From positions 1 to 32,166 of the forward strand of contig JAFUUB010000059.1 of the NCBI GenBank assembly GCA_017483985.1: a stretch of 32,166 nt of DNA, in the 5' to 3' direction. The notes under the pieces were generated by a model that was not told where the DNA came from, did not search any database, and saw only the letters and a program-made list of their open reading frames with translations. The position numbers were made by a program, and so were the translations under genes. The DNA comes from Bacteroidales bacterium. GTDB lineage: Bacteria; Bacteroidota; Bacteroidia; Bacteroidales; UBA932. Of the stretch, positions 14,662 through 22,498 are shown piece by piece (positions within the stretch are counted from its first letter, which is position 1; every line of letters begins with the position of its first letter).

Positions 14662-15509
14662 GTCTTCTTGTTCTTGTTGGTAAGCTTGTCTGAACGGAGC
14701 CAGAGATTGGCTCCTTTCAGGCGGGCATAGGTCGTTCCGTGGGATTCGGCGAAATCCACCAGGCTCTCGACAGGCCCGGAAACGGTGACGGTCTTGCGGG
14801 GGGCGACGTAGGGATAGCGCTCATCCATCGGAACGTCGAAGCCGAACGCGGCCGGATGCTCGAAGAACATCTTCATGGCCAGCAGCCGGAACATGTAGCG
14901 GGACGTCTCTTCCGGGAGCCAAAGTTCCAGGGCCGAAGTCTGGCGCTGGTCGTCGAGCCGTCTGCGGATGCCGGCCTGCCCGGCATTGTAACTGGCGGCT
15001 ACGGTCATCCAGTTCCCGAATTTCGCCAGGGCGTCCTTCAGGAATTGGCAGGCGGCAACCGTTTCTTTTTCAATGTGATATCTTTCATCCACCTCGCTGC
15101 TGACTTCCAGCCCGTATTGCTGGGCCGTAGCCTTGGTGAACTGCCACAGGCCGGCGGCTCCGGCCGTGGAGAGGGCCTTCGGATCCAGGTTGCTTTCAAT
15201 GGCCATCAGGTATTTCAGGTCCTCCGGAATCCCGTATTTCTGCAGGATGGGGCCGACCTGGTCGAAATACCGCCGGGACCGCTTGAGGATCAGGGTGGTA
15301 TTGGTATGCATATACGTATAGGAAATCAGTTCCCGGTCCATCCGCTCCTTGAAATCGGGACGGTCGAAGCGGATCGTATCTCCGGCGAAAACCATGTAGA
15401 CGGGTACGACCGGCGCCTGTTTGTGCAGGATTTCAGCGGAATAGGGTTCCTGGGCCAGGGCGGTCAGGGCCAGGAAGGAGAGCGTGAGGGAGAGCAGGAT
15501 TCTTTTCAT
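14640..15509 (-). CDS. Lytic transglycosylase, SLT (MltD-like) domain
   Basis: A 289-residue secreted enzyme that would cleave peptidoglycan glycan strands to anhydro-muropeptides in the periplasm. The signal peptide is MKRILLSLTLSFLALTALAQ, cleaved near residue 20. The SLT fold shows the catalytic Glu105 in AIESNLDP, followed by AGAAGLWQFTKATA and AASYNAGQAGI, all family-diagnostic. The C-terminal ~45 residues (VDFAESHGTTYARLKGANLWL) look like a single degenerate LysM-type module, so wall binding may be weak. I chose ATG 15509 over the upstream in-frame start at 15536 because it begins the signal peptide. A TATCTTCG box lies at 15532-15525. Confidence 0.9.
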   Translation of the reverse strand: MKRILLSLTLSFLALTALAQEPYSAEILHKQAPVVPVYMVFAGDTIRFDRPDFKERMDRELISYTYMHTNTTLILKRSRRYFDQVGPILQKYGIPEDLKYLMAIESNLDPKALSTAGAAGLWQFTKATAQQYGLEVSSEVDERYHIEKETVAACQFLKDALAKFGNWMTVAASYNAGQAGIRRRLDDQRQTSALELWLPEETSRYMFRLLAMKMFFEHPAAFGFDVPMDERYPYVAPRKTVTVSGPVESLVDFAESHGTTYARLKGANLWLRSDKLTNKNKKTYEILIP

Positions 15510-15586
15510 GGGGACTCGTTTGTGCGAAGATAACAAAAACCCCGGTGAAATCCATGTCCGGTCGGAGGATTTAGGAACGTTTTAGA

Positions 15587-15618
15587 TTTGCAGATGCGTC
15601 GGAATCTTCCTAATTTCG
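15587..15618 (+). promoter_or_regulatory. Promoter of the acyl-CoA synthetase
   Basis: TTTG (15587-15590), a 20-base spacer and TAATTTCG (15611-15618, one mismatch to TAnnTTTG) lie 61 bases before the preferred ATG. The gap is otherwise featureless. Confidence 0.55.
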
Positions 15619-15679
15619 CCCTGCAAGCCGTCCTTTTCCCCAATGCGGACGGATTGCGGACTTGACAAACAGACGTGTT

Positions 15680-17356
15680 ATGATAGAACGGTTCTTGAAA
15701 CAGGCGCAGTTTGCGTCTTTGGAGGACTTCCGGAAGCATTTCCGGCTCAAGGTCCCCCGCAATTTCAATTTTGCCTACGATGTGATGGATGCCTGGGCCG
15801 CCGAGCAGCCGGACAAACCGGCGCTCCTGTGGGCCAACGACAAAGGGCGCAGCACCCAGTATACTTTCGCGGACATCAAGCGGCTTTCCGACCGCGCCGC
15901 CTCTTATTTCCGGTTCCTCGGCATCGGGAAGGGGGACATGGTCATGCTCATGCTCAAACGGCGGTATGAGTGGTGGATCTGCATGCTGGCCCTGCACAAG
16001 ATCGGGGCGATCGCCATCCCGGCGACCCATCTGCTGACCAGCCTGGACATCGTCTACCGAATCGAACGGGCGCGGATCCGGGCCATCGTCTGCGCGGGCG
16101 AACCCTACATCCTGAACCACATCATCAAGGCCGTCGACCTGTGCGGCGGTGTCGGCCGGACCGTCCGGACCCTGATCAGCATCGGTCCCGAAGTGCCGGA
16201 AGGTTTCCATGATTTCCATGCGGAGTGGCGGTCCGCACCGCCGTTCCACCGCCCGGAGAAAGTCAACACGAACGACGACATCATGCTGATGTATTTCACC
16301 AGCGGAACGGCCGGCGAACCCAAGATGGTCATCCATGACTACCGGTATCCGCTCGGGCATCTGGCCACGGGGGCTTTCTGGCACAACCTCGGCCCGGACA
16401 GCGTGCACCTGACCATCGCGGACACCGGATGGGCCAAGGCGGCCTGGGGCAAGATGTACGGCCAGTGGCTGGCCGGAGCCACCTTGTTCGTGTATGACCA
16501 CGACCGTTTCAAGGCAGATGATATCCTATTGAAAATCAACCAGTACCGCGTCACGTCCCTCTGCGCTCCGCCGACGATTTTCCGCTTCCTGATCCAGGAA
16601 GACCTGGACCGGTATGACCTTTCTTCCCTGAAATGGCTCTGTACGGCCGGCGAGGCCCTGAACGGGGCCGTCTATGATACGATGCTGCAAAAGACCGGGC
16701 TGAAGATCCACGAAGGTTTCGGCCAGACCGAATCGACCCTGCTGCTGGGGACCTTCCCCTGGATGGAACCCAAGCCCGGCAGCATGGGCATTCCGTCTCC
16801 GCAATACAAGATTGCCCTGCTCGGACCTGACGGAAAGCGCGTACGCCGCGGCAAGGTGGGGGAGATCTGCATCAAGACGGACGGCGGCGTCCCGCCCGGC
16901 CTGTTCCGGGGATACCTGAATGAAGACTTGAAAACCAACGCGGTATGGCACGACGGCTACTACCATACCTGCGACCAGGCGTGGCAGGACGAGGACGGCT
17001 ATTTCTGGTTCGTGGGGCGTAACGACGACATCATCAAGTCTTCCGGTTACCGGGTCAGCCCGTTCGAGGTGGAAAGCGTGCTGATGATGCATCCTGCCGT
17101 GCTGGAATGTGCCGTGACCGGCGTCCCGGATGCGGTCCGCGGTTTCGTCGTCAAGGCCAGCATCATCCTGACCGACGCCTACAAGGCCAAGGCCGGCCCG
17201 GCGCTGGCCAAGGAAATCCAGACGTTCGTCAAGTCGACGACCGCTCCTTACAAATATCCGCGTGTCGTGGAATTCGTTGCGGAACTGCCCAAGACCATCA
17301 GCGGCAAGATCCGCCGCAACGAGATCCGCCGCAACGAGATCCGCCGGAAGGGTTAG
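15680..17356 (+). CDS. Medium-chain-type acyl-CoA synthetase (AMP-forming)
   Basis: A 558-residue member of the ANL adenylating superfamily, converting a carboxylic acid, ATP and CoA to acyl-CoA. Motifs in order: the P-loop YFTSGTAGEPKMV, the aromatic GFGQTEST, the GRNDDIIKSSGYRVSP hinge and the catalytic Lys543 in PKTISGKIRR. The overall pattern (FAYDVMDAWA, DTGWAKAAWGKMYGQWL) is closest to ACSM/MACS medium-chain or aromatic acid synthetases. The substrate cannot be read from sequence; butyrate, branched-chain or phenylacetate-type acids fit an amino-acid fermenter. The C-terminus is unusual: a perfect 15-base tandem repeat yields RRNEIRRNEIRRKG after the catalytic lysine. I chose ATG 15680 over a TTG at 15662. 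The stop interlocks with that of the convergent ATP-grasp gene. Confidence 0.93.
   Translation: MIERFLKQAQFASLEDFRKHFRLKVPRNFNFAYDVMDAWAAEQPDKPALLWANDKGRSTQYTFADIKRLSDRAASYFRFLGIGKGDMVMLMLKRRYEWWICMLALHKIGAIAIPATHLLTSLDIVYRIERARIRAIVCAGEPYILNHIIKAVDLCGGVGRTVRTLISIGPEVPEGFHDFHAEWRSAPPFHRPEKVNTNDDIMLMYFTSGTAGEPKMVIHDYRYPLGHLATGAFWHNLGPDSVHLTIADTGWAKAAWGKMYGQWLAGATLFVYDHDRFKADDILLKINQYRVTSLCAPPTIFRFLIQEDLDRYDLSSLKWLCTAGEALNGAVYDTMLQKTGLKIHEGFGQTESTLLLGTFPWMEPKPGSMGIPSPQYKIALLGPDGKRVRRGKVGEICIKTDGGVPPGLFRGYLNEDLKTNAVWHDGYYHTCDQAWQDEDGYFWFVGRNDDIIKSSGYRVSPFEVESVLMMHPAVLECAVTGVPDAVRGFVVKASIILTDAYKAKAGPALAKEIQTFVKSTTAPYKYPRVVEFVAELPKTISGKIRRNEIRRNEIRRKG
17309..17338 (+). repeat. 15-bp in-frame tandem repeat at the 3' end of the acyl-CoA synthetase
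   Basis: ATCCGCCGCAACGAG occurs twice without change (17309-17323 and 17324-17338), and a third partial copy begins at 17339. Each unit encodes IRRNE. Slippage here would change the basic tail by five residues without breaking the frame. Confidence 0.9.
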
Positions 17357-18543
17357 CGGGTCTGGGACAGGTCCCGCAGGAAAGCCTCCTTTTCCGCTTC
17401 GCTCCGGATCTGGACCATGTACATCTGGTCTCCCAGGTCGGGGGCGATGGCGGCCGGGATCCGGCCCGTCATGACCATCCGGGATTCGTACCGCTGGAGG
17501 ATGTCCTCGTGGCTGAGCACGTAGTTCCGTCCGTCCCTGCGCCCGTAATAGACGCACCAGTGGTCGTCCCCGCTTTCCGGAAGCAGGCGTTTGCCGGCCG
17601 TGACCATGTCCGCCCAAATCGTGTAGACGTCGGTCGAATGGGCATAGTCCATCATGTCCGGGGTGTATCCGCCCGCAGGCCGCATATTGGTCTCCAGTCC
17701 GACGAAATCTCCCTTGACCCCGAGTCCCTTGCGGTCCCGGTCGAGCCGGAAGAACTCGAAATGGACGAAGCGGTTCTTGACGCCGAAGGCCTTGAGGGTG
17801 GCGCGGCCGCGCTCGCGGAGTTGCTCCGGAACGGCCGGCAGGACCTCATACGACATGTCCAGCCGCTGGTTGACAACGTCCATCATCGACGGCGGGAAAT
17901 GGGCGGAGGACTCGAAGAGCGGTCGTCCCCGGCCGTCGCAGATGGCATCATAGGAGTAGATATCGCCGGTAACGAATTCCTCCATGACATAGGGGACGGC
18001 GGGCTTGGCGGCAAAGAACGCCTCCAGTTCCGCGGAACCCCCGATCTTGTAGGTCGCCTCCGCACCGACGCCAATTTCCGGCTTGACGATGACCGGGTAA
18101 CCGGTCTGATCCAGGAAACCCAAGGCTGCCTCCAACGTGGAAACCTTGTGCTGGCGGGCGGTGGGGATGCCGCCCTTGGCATAGTATTTCTTCTGGGCGG
18201 CCTTGCTCTTGAATTTTTCGATGCCTTTCAGCTGTACGCCGGTGGTAACATTGAAATCCGTCCGGAGCCGGGCGTCCAGTTCGAGCCAGTACTCGTTGTT
18301 GGATTCGATCCAGTCGATCTTTCCGTATTTGTGGGAGAAATAGGCGACAGCCTTGAAGACGGCTTCATAGACTTCAAGGCTGTCGACACGGTAGTATTCG
18401 TTCAGGGCCCCTTTCAGCTGGGGCTCCAGGCTGTCATAAGAAGCATCTCCGATGCCGAGCACGGTCACGCCGCGTCGGCGGAGACGGTCGCAGAAGTTCC
18501 AGTACGTCTGCGGGAAATTCGGGGAAATAAAGATAAAGTTCAT
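17353..18543 (-). CDS. ATP-grasp domain carboxylate-amine ligase
   Basis: A 396-residue ATP-grasp enzyme. The N-terminal part (MNFIFISPNFPQTYWNFCDR, GVTVLGIGD) is the PreATP-grasp Rossmann-like domain. The ATP-binding core has YPVIVKPEIGVGA, YVMEEFVTGDIYSYDA and the metal-binding HFEFFRL...GLETNMRPAGGYTPDMM. Such enzymes form an amide or peptide bond through an acyl-phosphate; the substrates are unknown, with amino acid or dipeptide ligation a reasonable guess. There is no biosynthetic cluster around it. A consensus promoter ends four bases before the ATG, so the mRNA is predicted to be leaderless. It converges on the acyl-CoA synthetase with a 4-base overlap. Confidence 0.85.
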   Translation of the reverse strand: MNFIFISPNFPQTYWNFCDRLRRRGVTVLGIGDASYDSLEPQLKGALNEYYRVDSLEVYEAVFKAVAYFSHKYGKIDWIESNNEYWLELDARLRTDFNVTTGVQLKGIEKFKSKAAQKKYYAKGGIPTARQHKVSTLEAALGFLDQTGYPVIVKPEIGVGAEATYKIGGSAELEAFFAAKPAVPYVMEEFVTGDIYSYDAICDGRGRPLFESSAHFPPSMMDVVNQRLDMSYEVLPAVPEQLRERGRATLKAFGVKNRFVHFEFFRLDRDRKGLGVKGDFVGLETNMRPAGGYTPDMMDYAHSTDVYTIWADMVTAGKRLLPESGDDHWCVYYGRRDGRNYVLSHEDILQRYESRMVMTGRIPAAIAPDLGDQMYMVQIRSEAEKEAFLRDLSQTR

Positions 18544-18547
18544 GCCG

Positions 18548-18578
18548 CAAAAATACGGCCTTCTCCCCGGATTCCCAA
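18548..18578 (-). promoter_or_regulatory. Promoter of the ATP-grasp gene
   Basis: On the reverse strand, TTG (18578-18576), a 20-base spacer and TATTTTTG (18555-18548) match the Bacteroidota consensus. The -7 box is followed by CGGC and then the ATG at 18543, so the start of transcription nearly coincides with the start codon. Confidence 0.72.
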
Positions 18579-18633
18579 TAAAAAACGAACTTTTAACGTT
18601 TAAATTACATTGACTCTCAGGTATTTCCGGTGC

Positions 18634-20703
18634 CTAGTCCGCGAATATCATCTCGTCGAAGAGATAGCCGGCGTGGCCGATGTATTCGATGTTGAAGAGC
18701 AGGTAGCGGATGTCCAGGGAGATGTTGCGGCAGATTTCCGGATCGTAGACGATGTCACTCATCGTCCCTTCCCAGACGCGGTCGAAGTTGATGCCGATCA
18801 GGTTGCCGTCGGCATTGATGACCGGGCTGCCGGAGTTGCCGCCGGAGGTGTGGTTGGTGGCCAGGAAGCAGACCGGCTGGTCGTCGTGGCCGCCTTCGGC
18901 ATAGATGTCCCGCAGGGTCTGGGGAATGTTGTAGTCGAAAATCTCCGGATTGTCCTTCTGGATGATTCCCTTGAGCGTAGAGACCGGACGGTACCAGGTG
19001 GCGTCCGCCGGCTCGTATCCGGCGACTTGGCCGTAGGCGACGCGGAGGGTCAGGTTGGCATCCGGATAGAACGCCTTGTCCGGCTCGAATTCCATCTGGC
19101 CCTTCATGTAGTCGCGGTAGGCGAGGTTGATCTCGGTCCCGGTCCGGTTGATGACCGGACGGAGTTCATTGTAATACCACTGGTAGAACGCATCGTAGAG
19201 TTTGACAGCCGGATCCTCGGCGACTTTCTCCCGATCCGCAGCCGTCAGGGTGAGAACTATCTCCTTGTCGGTGAAGAGGGTCTTGGCGAAAAGGTCGTCC
19301 CGCCATGCTTCGGCAGAGCCATAGGCCTGCATCTGCTCTTTGTAATAGGCCGGCTGGAAGTCCGGGGACAGCTGTTCGCCGAATGCCTTCATCAGCACGG
19401 CAAACACTTCTTCGTCAATGGGTTGGTAGTAGTCTTTGAAGAACGATTCGACATATTCGTCTTTGGCGGCTTTGTCATCCAGGCGGGCGCGGACGTTGGA
19501 CGCCAGCTGGAGCAACTCGGTCGGCCGGGCCGCTTCGGTATAGTACTCGTACGCCCGGTAATAGGGCTCCCGCTCGGCGTACAGGGCTTCCAGTTTCTCG
19601 AGCAATCCGTCATAGCGGGTTCCCTTCGCCCACTGCTTGAAACGGGCCTCGTAGGCCTTCTTTTCCGCCACGGTGTTCATTTTGGCGATGCCCTTGGCCT
19701 CGCCCTGCCATTTCTTCCAGGCGTTGGACACACTGGCCGCCTTCGAAGAGTATTGGATGCGGACGGCCTGGCTCTGGGCCATGTATTTCTTGATGATGTC
19801 CAGCCGCAGGGTGCGCAGGGCGATCTTCTGCGGGTCGGAGACCTCGCCGACATAGCGGACGTCATCGGAAGTGACATATTCCTTGGTACTGCCGGGGCAG
19901 CCATAGACGAAGGTGAAGTCGCCGTCTTTCACGCCGGCACGGGAGATCTTGAAGAATTTCTTCGGGCGGTAGGGGACATTCTCGGGACTGTAGTCGGCCG
20001 GATTGTTGTCCTTGTCGGCGTAGACCCGGAAAATGGAGAAGTCGCCCGTATGGCGCGGCCACATCCAGTTGTCCGTATCGCCGCCGAACTTGCCGATCGA
20101 GGACGGCGGGGCGCCGACCAGGCGGACATCCCGGTAGACCCGGTAGACGAAGAGGAAGTACTGATTGCCGTAATAGAGGGCTTCGACGCTGGCCCGCAGG
20201 CCCTTGCCTTCCGCCGTAGCGGCCTTGACCAGGGCGTCGGAGTTCTTCCGGACCAGGGCGGCACGCTCTTCTTCGGTCATCTTGGACTTATAGCCTTTGA
20301 GTACGGCGGCCGTGACATCTTCCATTCGCTCCAGGAAGCTGACAGTCAGACCTTTATTGGGAAGTTCCTCGCTTCGGCTCATGGCCCAGAATCCGTCCTT
20401 GAGGTAGTCGTGTTCGACGCTGCTGTGCTGCTGGATCTGGCTGTATCCACAGTGGTGGTTGGTGAAGAGCAGCCCCTGGTCGGAAACCAGTTCTCCGGTG
20501 CAGCCGGAACCGAACAGGACGACGGCATCCTTGAGGGAGGCCTGGTTGACGCTGTAGACATCTTCGGCGGAGAGTTTGAAACCCTTGGCCTGCATGTCGG
20601 CGATGCGCTGGGAGATCAGGGCCGGCAGCCACATGCCTTCGTCCGCCTTGAGCGGACAGGCGGCGACGATGAGCGCCAGCAGGAACAGAAGCTTTCTTTT
20701 CAT
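18634..20703 (-). CDS. S46 family dipeptidyl peptidase, DPP11-like
   Basis: A 689-residue periplasmic serine exopeptidase releasing dipeptides from peptide N-termini. The signal peptide is MKRKLLFLLALIVAACPLKA. The chymotrypsin-like catalytic elements are visible: FTNHHCGY (His83/His84), the DNWMWPRHTGDF segment carrying the Asp, and GGNSGSP with Ser624. The residue that sets P1 preference in this family (Gly673 in DPP7, Arg673 in Porphyromonas DPP11) falls at Arg642 in the sequence INFDRVWEGTMSD, predicting preference for Asp/Glu at P1 (DPP11 type). The frame is open far upstream of ATG 20703 through the divergent operon, but that part is antisense to the alarmone synthetase; ATG 20703 begins the signal peptide. 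A TATATTCG box at 20735-20728 could be its promoter. It complements the M16 and tricorn-like peptidases in peptide use. Confidence 0.94.
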   Translation of the reverse strand: MKRKLLFLLALIVAACPLKADEGMWLPALISQRIADMQAKGFKLSAEDVYSVNQASLKDAVVLFGSGCTGELVSDQGLLFTNHHCGYSQIQQHSSVEHDYLKDGFWAMSRSEELPNKGLTVSFLERMEDVTAAVLKGYKSKMTEEERAALVRKNSDALVKAATAEGKGLRASVEALYYGNQYFLFVYRVYRDVRLVGAPPSSIGKFGGDTDNWMWPRHTGDFSIFRVYADKDNNPADYSPENVPYRPKKFFKISRAGVKDGDFTFVYGCPGSTKEYVTSDDVRYVGEVSDPQKIALRTLRLDIIKKYMAQSQAVRIQYSSKAASVSNAWKKWQGEAKGIAKMNTVAEKKAYEARFKQWAKGTRYDGLLEKLEALYAEREPYYRAYEYYTEAARPTELLQLASNVRARLDDKAAKDEYVESFFKDYYQPIDEEVFAVLMKAFGEQLSPDFQPAYYKEQMQAYGSAEAWRDDLFAKTLFTDKEIVLTLTAADREKVAEDPAVKLYDAFYQWYYNELRPVINRTGTEINLAYRDYMKGQMEFEPDKAFYPDANLTLRVAYGQVAGYEPADATWYRPVSTLKGIIQKDNPEIFDYNIPQTLRDIYAEGGHDDQPVCFLATNHTSGGNSGSPVINADGNLIGINFDRVWEGTMSDIVYDPEICRNISLDIRYLLFNIEYIGHAGYLFDEMIFAD

Positions 20704-20779
20704 GTTGTCAGTACGGTTGGTTTGGGACGAATATACGGAAATTTTGGGAATGTTCATTTCGAAGTTAGGAAGATAATCG

Positions 20780-20787
20780 TATATTTG
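20780..20787 (+). promoter_or_regulatory. -7 box of the six-gene alarmone/partner-switch operon
   Basis: TATATTTG is a perfect TAnnTTTG box 21 bases before the ATG at 20809. No exact TTG is present at -33. Transcription would start about 15 bases before the first gene. Confidence 0.6.
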
Positions 20788-20808
20788 CATAATATAGCAT
20801 ACCTCTTT

Positions 20809-21915
20809 ATGACCATGCCCACGCCAGAAATCCAGTTGACACCCCACGCCGAAACGATCCTGGAGCAGTATCGTGCCCTGGAGCCGTTCCTGGGGAAAAT
20901 GGCGGATGCCCTCACGGACAAGCTCCATCGGTATTTCGAAGAGGCCGGCCTGGTTCCGGCTGCGTTGGAACACCGCGTGAAGACGGAGGCCTCCCTGGTG
21001 GGGAAACTGGAACTGAAAGGGGATAAATACCGGGATATCTATGATATCACGGATCTGATCGGGCTCCGGGTCATCACCTTCTATGCAGACGATGTGGACC
21101 GGGTGGCTTCGGTGATGGAGCACCATTTCGGCATCGACTGGGAGAATTCCGTCGACAAGCGGAAGGCCCACGAGACCGACAGTTTCGGCTACCTGTCCCT
21201 GCACTATATCTGCCGGGTGCCGAAAAGGCTGTACTACCGGCGGGGCCATCCCGAACTGAACAACCTGCGGTTCGAAGTCCAGATGCGGACGGTCCTGCAG
21301 CATGCCTGGGCCAACATGAACCATGACACAGGCTACAAATCCGGGGTGGAAGTGCCGCGGATCTACCTGCGCCAGCTCAGCCGTCTGGCCGGCATCCTGG
21401 AACTGGTCGATGACGAATTCGGCCGGCTCCGGACCGAAATCACCGATTACCGCCGCCGGATGCAGTCGCTGGTCGCCTCCGGCCGCCTGGACGAGGTCGC
21501 CCTGGACGGGGACACCTTCCGCAGTTACCTGGAGGTTGGTCCGTTCGATGAGTTGAACCACCGGATCGCGGCGGTCAACCAGGCGGAGATCCTGCCCGTC
21601 TCGCTGATGCATTTCCTCCCGCTGCTGCAGCGGCTGGATTTCAGGACGCTGGAAGACGTGGATGCCATGATCCGGGACTGCTCCGAGGGGGCCTACCAGC
21701 TCGCCCGTTACCAGATCGGACTTTCCGATATCGATATCATCTCCTCTTCCATCGGCCTGCAGAACCTGTGCCTGGTCCATACCCTGAAAAAGGGCGGCGG
21801 CGTCCCCGGCGTCCGTTTCGTGCTGGACCAGCTGAACGGTCCCTCGGACAGCAACCTGCCGATGGCGGAGTATCTGGTGTCCCAGGCCCGGGGCCTTCCT
21901 TTCATGAACCAATGA
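20809..21915 (+). CDS. RelA/SpoT-type alarmone synthetase without hydrolase domain
   Basis: A 368-residue protein with a RelA/SpoT nucleotidyltransferase domain at residues ~40-200 and no HD or TGS/ACT domains. Synthetase residues are in place: R56-V-K58 and Lys66/Lys70 (ATP and phosphate contacts), Asp82 in YDITDLIGLRVI (metal), FGYLSLHY with Tyr128 and His132 (GTP stacking), and Glu156 in FEVQMRT (catalytic). The usual HAWAEIEHD element reads HAWANMNHD, with Asn169 and Asn171 for the two Glu residues. The C-terminal ~170 residues are helical-looking and unassigned. It probably makes (p)ppGpp, but a toxSAS-like activity (ppApp synthesis or tRNA pyrophosphorylation) cannot be excluded. ATG 20809 is preferred; ATG 20815 is possible. 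The hydrolase gene follows after four bases. Confidence 0.87.
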   Translation: MTMPTPEIQLTPHAETILEQYRALEPFLGKMADALTDKLHRYFEEAGLVPAALEHRVKTEASLVGKLELKGDKYRDIYDITDLIGLRVITFYADDVDRVASVMEHHFGIDWENSVDKRKAHETDSFGYLSLHYICRVPKRLYYRRGHPELNNLRFEVQMRTVLQHAWANMNHDTGYKSGVEVPRIYLRQLSRLAGILELVDDEFGRLRTEITDYRRRMQSLVASGRLDEVALDGDTFRSYLEVGPFDELNHRIAAVNQAEILPVSLMHFLPLLQRLDFRTLEDVDAMIRDCSEGAYQLARYQIGLSDIDIISSSIGLQNLCLVHTLKKGGGVPGVRFVLDQLNGPSDSNLPMAEYLVSQARGLPFMNQ

Positions 21916-21919
21916 CGCC

Positions 21920-22498
21920 ATGCCCAACCATCCGATAGATACCTCTTTGCTAGACCGTGCCATCATCTATGCCGTCCGTGCCCATGCCGGGGTGCAGCGG
22001 CGGGGGAAAGGATTCCCATACATCGTCCATCCGATGGAAGCGATGGCGATCGTGGCCACGCTGAGCCCCGACCAGGAGCTGCTGGCCGCTGCGGCGCTGC
22101 ATGATGTTGTCGAAGATACCGAAGTGACCATCGAGGATATCCGGACGGAATTCGGAGACCGCATCGCCGGCTTGGTGGAGGCGGAGAGCGACAAGTTCGT
22201 GGAGGGCGTTTCGGAGTCGGACAGCTGGCGCAGCCGCAAACAGGCGGCGATCGACCGGTTGGCGGCGGCGCCCGAAGAGGTCAAGATGGTGGCGATGGGC
22301 GACAAACTGTCCAACATGCGGGCCATCGCGCGGGATTACGCCGTGCAGGGGGACCGGCTCTGGGAACTGTTCCATGTAAAGGACCGCGCCTCCCATGAAT
22401 GGCATTACCGGGGGCTTGCCGACTCGCTCCGGTCCCTGGCCGGGACCCCGGCTTATGAAGAATTCGAACGATTGATAGACCAAGTTTTCGGGAAATGA
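21920..22498 (+). CDS. Small HD-domain alarmone hydrolase (MESH1/SAH-like)
   Basis: A 192-residue stand-alone HD phosphohydrolase like the SpoT hydrolase domain or MESH1. All expected residues are present: RRGKGFPYIVHP with His37, the HD pair His61-Asp62 in ALHDVVEDT (Glu65 and Asp66 follow), and GDKLSNMR with Asp128 and Asn132. It would remove the 3'-pyrophosphate from (p)ppGpp using Mn2+. It lies four bases after the synthetase and overlaps the next gene by four (ATGA), so translation is probably coupled. The pair supplies synthesis and breakdown as two separate proteins, like a split Rel enzyme or a toxSAS with its enzymatic antitoxin. Confidence 0.88.
   Translation: MPNHPIDTSLLDRAIIYAVRAHAGVQRRGKGFPYIVHPMEAMAIVATLSPDQELLAAAALHDVVEDTEVTIEDIRTEFGDRIAGLVEAESDKFVEGVSESDSWRSRKQAAIDRLAAAPEEVKMVAMGDKLSNMRAIARDYAVQGDRLWELFHVKDRASHEWHYRGLADSLRSLAGTPAYEEFERLIDQVFGK

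Noticed and set aside
18610..20808. Plus-strand frame continuous with the alarmone synthetase, suggesting a 1100-residue protein
   Set aside because: The upstream part is antisense to the S46 peptidase. The operon promoter at 20780 and the ATG at 20809 mark the real start.
20704..21966. Minus-strand extension of the S46 peptidase across the synthetase gene
   Set aside because: The extension is antisense to a conserved synthetase, and ATG 20703 begins a proper signal peptide.
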